A DNA stretch of 64,000 nt, from the NCBI GenBank assembly GCA_003693705.1, contig RBZT01000667.1:39405-103404 (forward strand). Reading direction: 5' to 3'. Origin of the DNA: Polymyxa betae (lineage: Eukaryota > Endomyxa > Phytomyxea > Plasmodiophorida > Plasmodiophoridae). The position numbers and the translations under genes are program-made. The notes under the pieces are model-generated. The model searched no databases. It saw only the letters and a program-made list of their open reading frames with translations, and was not told the origin of the DNA. Of this stretch, positions 56,418-64,000 are shown in pieces (position 1 is the first letter of the stretch; each line of letters starts with the position of its first letter).

Positions 56418-58106
56418 TTAACTCGATTTGGATTTCTTCTCTTTCTTCACGCTCTTGTCCTTCTTTTCTTTCTTCTCGGCCTTGACTTTTTTCGCTTTCT
56501 TAGAGCTGGTTTCTGCTACAACAGCGTCCTCCTCTTTGCTCTTCTCCGAATTCTTCTTCTTTTCAGTTTTCTTGTTTGATTTTTTGGTCTTGGCTTCAGG
56601 CTCGACCTCGTCGTCCTTTTCCGGCTTCTCTTCGGAGTCAGCTTTTTTCGATTTCTTTTCCGTCTTCTTTTTGTTCTTCTTCTCCTGAATAACCTCAGCG
56701 GTGGTATCAGCTTTGGACCTCTTTTTCTTTGGCGACTCATCCTCATCATCGGCCTTCCTCTTCTTCGGTAGGTCGTCTTCAATCTCCATCGCTTGCTGCG
56801 AAGTCTGCAGCGACTCGGCCACCTCCCTCATTACATCAATATTCTTTCGAGGAGTGGTTCCAGTCGAATAGAACGACAGTCGCTCTTCAACTTGCTGCTT
56901 CAACGTCAGTCCATAAACATCGGTGGGCACCTCCGAGAACGAATCAATACGTGAGGCAATCGAGCATTTGTTGGCAAGATATCTGCTGATACGGCCCTTG
57001 TTTTTGGGGGCTGCTTGGCCGATGAAAGATGAATTGAAGATCAGGCCGTATTTGGGCGTGTTGCCGCGAGTTTTCAGCGCCCGGAACAGCGCCTTTTCAG
57101 CACCCAGAATTTGAACAGTTGAGGCAGGATATTTAGCCAGGTTCGTCAACGATCCAGCATGGCTGATGAGACGGGCACCGACAGCATCGCCGATCAAGGC
57201 GGACAGATTTGGAGCGCACGATGCCATCTTGTCATGCAGGTACGACGCCATCTGGGTCCTGTACGCCGACAGCGAGATGACCTGCTTGGCGAAACGGCTG
57301 ATCTGGTCCAGGTCAATGGCGCTGATATCAGTGCCCATAGAGGTACGGCCGGCGTCGATGATGTTCTGGGCCGAGGCGCCGTCTTGGGTGATATCAGTGA
57401 GTTCGGCGAGCAGCTCAGCGTTTTCAGAGGCATCCGACGAGATTCGGCTACGGTCGCCGAGCGCCAAAGCGATGCGAGCAAAGACGGTGTTGTCATTGGT
57501 GAGCTTGACCAGCTCGGGGAAATGCCAGCCGTACCATTCCTTAACACGCATACTGAACGTGTTGAGATCTTTGTCAAGCTGGTCGACGATCGCGATAGAT
57601 TGTATAACCATGTTGTCAACACGGTTGACGTTGAACTTGACTTTCGAACGCGAATACGAATGAGCCAGACCCAGCTGAGCTTGGGCGATATCGGATCGGG
57701 CCATGCCCTTGACGAAGTGCAAGAAATGCAGACGAAGGCCACGAACCAGTTCGGCGATACGCGAAGAGCATTCACATGAGATTTTCAGTTCATCCTGTAT
57801 AGCACCGCCCAGACGTGCTTCTTGAACGCCCAGAATTAACTTCGACTTCGATTTAACAGAAGGGACATTCTGTTCCAGGAAGGATTGCAAGAATGGTGAC
57901 AGAATCCCGTCGGTTATAGCGTTCATGTTCTCCAAGGCGACCTCGGCGGACGGGAATGGGGCGAACGCCTTCAACGTCATCATAGTGGAGAAACGGCCAA
58001 GGTCGGTGATCGAGGCCTGAATCTCTTTGACCGCGATATCATCACGAGCCTGAGACTCGAACAGGCTCAGACCGGCGGCGCTCTCATACAGGACGAACAG
58101 CGACAT
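56418..58106 (-). CDS. NOP56: Box C/D snoRNP core protein NOP56
   Basis: Core protein of box C/D snoRNPs, guiding rRNA 2'-O-methylation in the nucleolus. Single exon, 562 aa. The N-terminal domain (LFVLYESAAGLSLF) is followed by a coiled coil (DNMVIQSIAIVDQLDKDLNT, FSMRVKEWYGWHFPELVKL). The Nop domain has SALIGDAVGARLISHAGSL, TNLAKYPASTVQILGAEKAL and ANKCSIASRID. The last 110 residues are a Lys/Glu/Asp tail with many KK and KKEKK repeats. NOP56 is favoured over NOP58 by KCSIASRID and SEVPT. Its codon use looks more GC-biased in the core than neighbours, as expected for a highly expressed gene. Confidence 0.96.
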   Translation of the reverse strand: MSLFVLYESAAGLSLFESQARDDIAVKEIQASITDLGRFSTMMTLKAFAPFPSAEVALENMNAITDGILSPFLQSFLEQNVPSVKSKSKLILGVQEARLGGAIQDELKISCECSSRIAELVRGLRLHFLHFVKGMARSDIAQAQLGLAHSYSRSKVKFNVNRVDNMVIQSIAIVDQLDKDLNTFSMRVKEWYGWHFPELVKLTNDNTVFARIALALGDRSRISSDASENAELLAELTDITQDGASAQNIIDAGRTSMGTDISAIDLDQISRFAKQVISLSAYRTQMASYLHDKMASCAPNLSALIGDAVGARLISHAGSLTNLAKYPASTVQILGAEKALFRALKTRGNTPKYGLIFNSSFIGQAAPKNKGRISRYLANKCSIASRIDSFSEVPTDVYGLTLKQQVEERLSFYSTGTTPRKNIDVMREVAESLQTSQQAMEIEDDLPKKRKADDEDESPKKKRSKADTTAEVIQEKKNKKKTEKKSKKADSEEKPEKDDEVEPEAKTKKSNKKTEKKKNSEKSKEEDAVVAETSSKKAKKVKAEKKEKKDKSVKKEKKSKSS

Positions 58107-58667
58107 GGCCGGGGTTTCTTCTCTTAGGAGAAAAACGGCAGCGTCGGAAAAATGAAGTCTGGGATCAAGAACTAGAGGGATTCCAGTCCGCCACGGAGTC
58201 CGTCGCGCAGTCCTATCTATTTTCTCTCAAATTTCCAAAACACCTTTCTGAAAGTGATTGATGGCTCGATTTTAAAGTGTTTTCAAAATCTTCCAATCCG
58301 GCCGTTCTCTTTCTTGCGAATTTACATCATCACTTCCCTTTAATCGTTACCAGATGGAGTCATCTTTGGTGCTTCTTATCAGTGTGACCTACCGAGTAAT
58401 TCCAGTTGATCAGTTGCTATTAGATCTGATAGTGTCTTTCCTGTTGCGAATATTTGAAATTGTCTGTCATGTCGCAATAATGGCTCATGATCCATAATAT
58501 CAATTGTTCTGGTATTAGCTCTGGATTGCCGAAGACCATGTTCGTCTTACTTTGGCATTGTATTTTAAATACGTATTAGGTGAGTTGGCTTCTCTCGTAA
58601 AAAAGAACTGCTCTGTCAAAATGCATGCCAATGTGTAAATGCAAAACGAAAATCTCAAAGAGAGAGA
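58107..58667. other. Intergenic region between NOP56 and tRNA-Ile
   Basis: No convincing open frame. Just upstream of NOP56 (58107-58260) a pyrimidine-rich plus purine-rich mixture may be its promoter. Nothing else recognised. Confidence 0.4.
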
Positions 58668-58741
58668 TGTCCCCGACGGGATTCGAACCCGTGACTTTCG
58701 GCTCATAAGACCAACACTCTAACCGGCTGAGTTACGGGGAC
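58668..58741 (-). tRNA. tRNA-Ile (anticodon UAU)
   Basis: The minus-strand cloverleaf folds well. The acceptor stem GTCCCCG pairs with CGGGGAC, with discriminator A. The D arm is ACTC...GAGT. The anticodon stem TTGGT/GCCGA closes a 7-nt loop CTTATGA with anticodon TAT (58705-58707). The T arm is ACGGG-TTCGAAT-CCCGT. No intron and no encoded CCA. UAU reads the AUA isoleucine codon. The D loop (AGCCGGTTA) and T loop fit internal promoter boxes A and B for RNA polymerase III. Confidence 0.95.
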
Positions 58742-59207
58742 ACGCGCTGATCCATTAATGAGTCTAGATGTATTTGGTGTATTTGTTGCCAAGTTCGTGC
58801 TTGGATGTTTCCTGCAAAGAGTAAAACATTATTTCCATTCAGCCAAAGTCGTCAGTCGAGTGATATAACAGCATAATCATGTTGCCGTTCTTTGTCAATT
58901 GTTTCCTCAGACTGCAACAAGATCTTCACACTTGTGATCTGCATTTCTATGTTCTTTGGTTATAGCCTATAGGTCTTCATTTGTCTCATCGCAGCTTACA
59001 TACCAGCATAGCGGCATATCAAGCTGAGTCAGTTAAACATCGCAAAATGCTGGCAATAATCGCATCCATCAATCTTCAATAATCTGATGAGAAGGAGCTT
59101 TCTACCGTAGTGATCCTCTGATGCGATCATGCTCGGATTTATGATTTAATAGATAGATATAAATTAAAGATAGATATCACAAATTGATATACAACGCGAC
59201 TGGTTAT
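58742..59207. other. Intergenic region between tRNA-Ile and histone H3
   Basis: AT-rich, with no open frame of note. It probably contains the H3 3' untranslated region. I did not see the metazoan histone 3' stem-loop just after the H3 stop, so polyadenylated mRNA is likely. Confidence 0.4.
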
Positions 59208-60316
<1,109 letters not shown>

Positions 60317-60516
60317 GATTGCATACTTCTAAGCAAACTTCATCTATTGTCGTTACCGAGATTATATATTTACCATATTTATAAAGTACTAAGTTTTATC
60401 ATTCTTGCGGTTGATAATGTTGTCAAAATCGTAACTTTTTTCTGACTTCTTTCAATTTGTATGCACAAAATCAGCAGTTAAACATTGTTTCAAACAAAAC
60501 TTCAACTGCACAACAA

Positions 60517-62460
60517 TCACCGGCTTGGAAGTGCCCGAAGGATATAAAGCAATATTGCCTGACGCCTAGCCTCCATAATAAGCAGAGAGACGTGAACAAT
60601 CTCGTCTGGTCTCAGATTGTATCCTATCCCATCAAAAATCTCTTTTGTTAGACGATGGGCATCACAGCAGGACTTCTTAATATACAGCTTGATCGACCTG
60701 TTTAGAAAAACGTTGACTTCTTGATAGTTATAAGCATCATTCGAAACTCCAAACAAGCTAAAGAAGCCTTAGTTTCGATACTAATCCAAGCACCATATGG
60801 TAACATTACCGAAAAGTATAATGCCAAATAGCACGACGGAACGGGCCTGTATCAACCTCACTACCGCTGAAAGTTCGGTCAGTCATACTGTAAATATGAT
60901 CGAATTCTTCGTCAAGAAGAAGAGCACCCTGCTCGTGCCAATAACGTGACAGTAAAGAATAACCTTGACCTTTAAAATCAAAGTCGCTCATGTGAAACAG
61001 CTGATCAATTGTCAAACCATTAAATGGTAATTGTCCATCAAACCTACTTTATAGTCTTTTGACCGAACATTGAAATCTTCATACTGCAAATTCGTGGCAA
61101 CATCTCCCACATAATGTTCAAATAACAAATCAAGTGTATCATCGCTTGGACCAACAAGATCGTCAGACATCGAAACGTCGGAATCCGAATCTAATTGTCA
61201 AAATGGGGCGTTAGTACGATATAGTGTACAGCAGATCTCGAAACAATCATTACATATACAACTAGAAGCTTCCGAGAGTAATTCATCCAAAGATGTTCGC
61301 AGAAGTTTCGTCAGATTGTTGGTGTCGTCCTGAATTGGCCGCGTATCATTGATCGCCTAGACCAATGTATAAACACCAAAATGCTCGAACAGATTGCAAT
61401 GAACTACGTCATGTTTGATATCAGAGAGCAGTCCAACGCCAAAACAGAAACCGGAAAGGCTCTGGAATGTAGCTAACACTACAATGGCATGGACGAGCTC
61501 CGACATATTAGCATCTCCCGAAAGAATTTCTGAAACCATCTCCGTAGTGATTTTCCAAGGCTAGCGAAAGGTTCATGATCAATAAATGCTACCAACGACA
61601 CCATACCTGATGGGTCATATAAGCATTCAGCAAAAGAAACTGTCGAATTTTGCTGGGAGCCGTATGAGGATGAGAAAGCCATTCAGGAGGACCCCCATTC
61701 AAGAGAAATTCCGATTCCTGCCAGCATTTAAGACAAACCAACATTAGCGAACTATATATGAGACCTGAGACTTTACAATGTATCGGCATCTCTGTCTCGC
61801 ACCTGCTATGATGGCGAGATAGTTTCGCTCATAGACAAGTAATGGACCCTCGCCATACATCAAAGCATCGTAGCTTCTGAAGAATGATAAGGCGAACTCT
61901 GTGTAGGACAATCAGTTGAAAGTGAACAACCATAAACGTCTTAGAATTTTTGTGAGAGGCCAACCTGGCAACAGAGCGATTATCTGATCTAAAGGGCGAA
62001 CGCGACCCTGAATACCCCAGAATTAGAGCAGATTATTGTCACCTGAATACAAGCATGGCGTACCAGATGGAGAAAAGATTCCTGACAGAAGTCCAATAAG
62101 GGACCACCTTTGATATTTGACATTTGTGGAATAGATTGCACAGGCAAAAACGCTGAGATTGGGCGTGAGGAACATGGAATTTCCAGCTCTTTGCAAAGCG
62201 AAGTAAATATTTGCCTAATATCTTCGAAGGGGCATTCACTGGCAAGCCTCTAGGAGCAGTTTAATGGAAGCCACACCGTTTTAATTGCATACTTGAATAG
62301 TAGAAATTATTCGAATTTCTCCCTCACCGTTACAAAATTGTTGTTGAAGCTTGGTCACGATCCTTTTGGCTGAATTGCAACGCTCAGAACGATCGCGTGT
62401 GAGTAATTCCTTCAAAAATGCAGGATCTCTATAGCCGAATCGCCGCGCCGTCAGCGGCAT
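60517..62460 (-). CDS. SESN: Sestrin-like protein
   Basis: Sestrins are stress and amino-acid-linked regulators that restrain TORC1 through GATOR2. Several minus-strand exons carry the two-lobed all-helical fold. The N-terminal lobe has RNYLAIIAGARQ-like sequence around 61.8 kb and SELVHAIVVLATFQSLSGFC near 61.5 kb. The C-terminal lobe has GQGYSLLSRYWHEQG, LLDEEFDHIYSMTDRTFSG, VDTGPFRRAIWHYTFR, SNDAYNYQEVNVFLNRS and VHVSLLIMEARRQAILLYIL. The Met start at 62460 is provisional. Comparing from memory with human SESN2, the leucine-pocket Trp444 position appears to be Gly here while Glu451 is kept. Introns are about 45-60 nt, and the exon map is approximate. Confidence 0.85.
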
Positions 62461-63665
62461 CGTCACAATCTGGCACGAATGCTGGAGGTCACTACTACCA
62501 AGCAAATCCTTGGATCAACATATACCGTCAAATTCTGTTTTGGCCGAGATCGGAAGATCCAACTGCAGTGTGCTGAGATGGAGCTGAAGAAGGCAGAAAA
62601 CCGAAACGCGGCGCACTAGAGACGCACTGGTTGCAAAAACTACGTTTCTACAAATGCTTGTCATTTTTACCTTCTCGTTGTTAATCGTCTTCAAGCGCCA
62701 GCTGGTGTATATATTCTTCTCTACTCGTAGATTGCAGGCATTTGAACCTCATTTACTGCACCGAATTGGAAGTCTGGTATCTGCTCTGCTACATCCGCTG
62801 TCCTTGCTTATAGGATTACATCTTGCTGCTCGTTCTTTGTTTTGATACACGATTTGCTTATGGTATCTTGAAACTTGTTCTGTATTCTATTTCCAAATGG
62901 CGATTGTCGTGGTTAGCATTGCTGTCAATCCAAATGGGTTGTTGCCACTAGACAATTTGGCTGGAAAAGGGTTATAAGGGGCCGAACCGTCAAGACCATC
63001 GTTGATCTGGCTGGCAATTAAATTAACTGCTACAGCCTCTTGAATGATTCTACATGTAGGTAGGTTAAATGTCGCATTCGCAACCGTCTTTATAAACACT
63101 TTGCTATTGTACTTTTATTAATCTCTTGATTTACAAATCGCCTACCGAGTTTGTATCCACGATATATTTATAATATGTAATCGCTTCGGTTTACATAGTT
63201 TTATGATATGGAGAGCTTCCCAGATGAAAGGGTTCGGATTCATTATCATTTCTGATTCTTTGAACTCACCATCATTTCAGATTCCAAACAATGCGCTCGA
63301 TCTGATGGTTTACTGAGGAGCGAGACCGAGTAGCGAAACTTAGAAGTCATAGCACAATCAGGACCGATCTAGTCCTCAATCATTTGCCACCTGTAGAGTA
63401 CATGGAATGGGATCAAAGTACTGATACCATCAACGAATATAGTCGTCGCATCTCAAGTTCCTTTAATAACGTTAGTACGATCAAACCAGGGTCGACCGTC
63501 GTACTTTGATTCTTTATCATTTCCTTTCTTCTGCTTGTTCATTGCTGTCCTGTTGTTGTTGGCCTGAGCTGTTAACTGGAGTCTTGATCTGAAGAGGTCG
63601 TCCAAGATAACTGAACAGTGTCCTAGCGTATCGCATCAGGCGCGAACGTTTGTACAAATTAAGAG
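62461..63665. other. Region with small unassigned frames
   Basis: A + strand frame at 62654-62845 (63 codons) has two hydrophobic segments (MLVIFTFSLLIVF and SALLHPLSLLIGLHLAA) and may be a small membrane protein divergent from sestrin. A minus-strand frame at 62887-63099 (70 codons) ends in a weakly hydrophobic stretch. From about 63315 to 63509 a + strand stretch is open with a charged helical pattern (NHLPPVEYMEWDQ). None is recognised. Confidence 0.3.
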
Positions 63666-63959
63666 ATGCGTCTCTATCGCTACCTGCTGCACCTGCTGCT
63701 TATAGCAACGGTACTTATTGGATGGGGTGTTGCTCAGTCAACAACTATTGCCACGACCAAGAAAGCAACAACAAGGCACGATTCCACAACTAAAAAGCCA
63801 ATTTCCATCACAACCAAAAAACCGACTACTCGCGTTTTCACTTCCAAGAAGTCAACTGCTCACGTAGCTACAACCCAGAAATCAACCGCTCAAGTTGCTA
63901 CAACCAAGAAATCAACAAAAACCACACCCAGCCGTCCGAGCAGCTTTTACAGAAACTGA
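63666..63959 (+). CDS. Secreted Thr/Lys/Ser-rich repeat protein
   Basis: A 97-codon single-exon frame. Residues 1-24 form a clear signal peptide (RYLLHLLLIATVLIGWGVAQ). The rest is made of degenerate repeats of the type (A)TTKKST, ending in TPSRPSSFYRN, with no cysteine. Thr and Ser make up much of the mature part, so heavy O-glycosylation is likely. Such short mucin-like proteins coat cell surfaces of fungi and protists. The function cannot be told from sequence. Regular repeats are often mis-called, but the signal peptide supports a real gene. Confidence 0.6.
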   Translation: MRLYRYLLHLLLIATVLIGWGVAQSTTIATTKKATTRHDSTTKKPISITTKKPTTRVFTSKKSTAHVATTQKSTAQVATTKKSTKTTPSRPSSFYRN

Positions 63960-64000
63960 CTGCACCATCAATAATACCTTATAAAACCATAACACGCTTT

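Overview
The window is nuclear DNA of a compact, intron-bearing microbial eukaryote. Genes are packed on both strands, introns are mostly 37-60 nt with GT..AG ends, and several convergent gene pairs end only 7-40 bp apart. Chorismate synthase (a shikimate-pathway enzyme) excludes an animal. A TmcB-type PAS/membrane protein, sestrin, TSC1, a BRCA1-like protein with an extended PHD, and an Rrn5-like SANT protein together fit an early-diverging zoosporic (chytrid-like) fungus or a related opisthokont or amoebozoan protist. This placement is inference.

Layout. 0-3.4 kb: APC10 (5' end outside the window), a small unknown gene, and a RING-ePHD-BRCT protein like BRCA1/BARD1. 3.4-5.8 kb: an assembly gap flanked by a perfect inverted repeat, then AT-rich DNA with a duplicated 100-bp block. 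5.8-13.7 kb: DGAT2, an MIT/coiled-coil protein (Atg38/NRBF2-like), TSC1 and VAC14. 14-18 kb: a secreted protein, mitochondrial ribosomal protein bL35, a decayed zinc-finger gene and unclear genes. 18.2-23.7 kb: an ABCC (MRP-type) transporter. 24-25.5 kb: a CRESS-DNA type Rep gene carrying an intron. 25.7-42 kb: Rrn5-like, HFM1/MER3 helicase, a UDG-superfamily glycosylase, UXT, RAD9, chorismate synthase, GCP2 and an IAH1-type esterase. 42-51 kb: SF3A1, ARP2 and a 1795-aa TmcB-like membrane protein. 51-58 kb: a POLE4-like histone-fold protein, a cysteine form of selenoprotein K, an MGAT5-like glycosyltransferase and NOP56. 58.7-64 kb: tRNA-Ile(UAU), a divergent histone H3/H4 pair, sestrin and a Thr/Lys-rich secreted protein.

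Themes. Genome maintenance is well represented (BRCA1-like, HFM1, glycosylase, RAD9, POLE4-like). Growth and membrane signalling appear as TSC1, sestrin, VAC14 and the TmcB-like protein. The most unusual element is the Rep gene. It has both a HUH endonuclease and an SF3 helicase domain, and an in-frame 54-nt intron whose removal leaves one continuous 449-codon reading frame. A GC-rich inverted repeat with two 9-bp direct repeats lies just upstream, and a 48-bp direct duplication lies just downstream. It looks like a captured replication gene that has adapted to nuclear expression.
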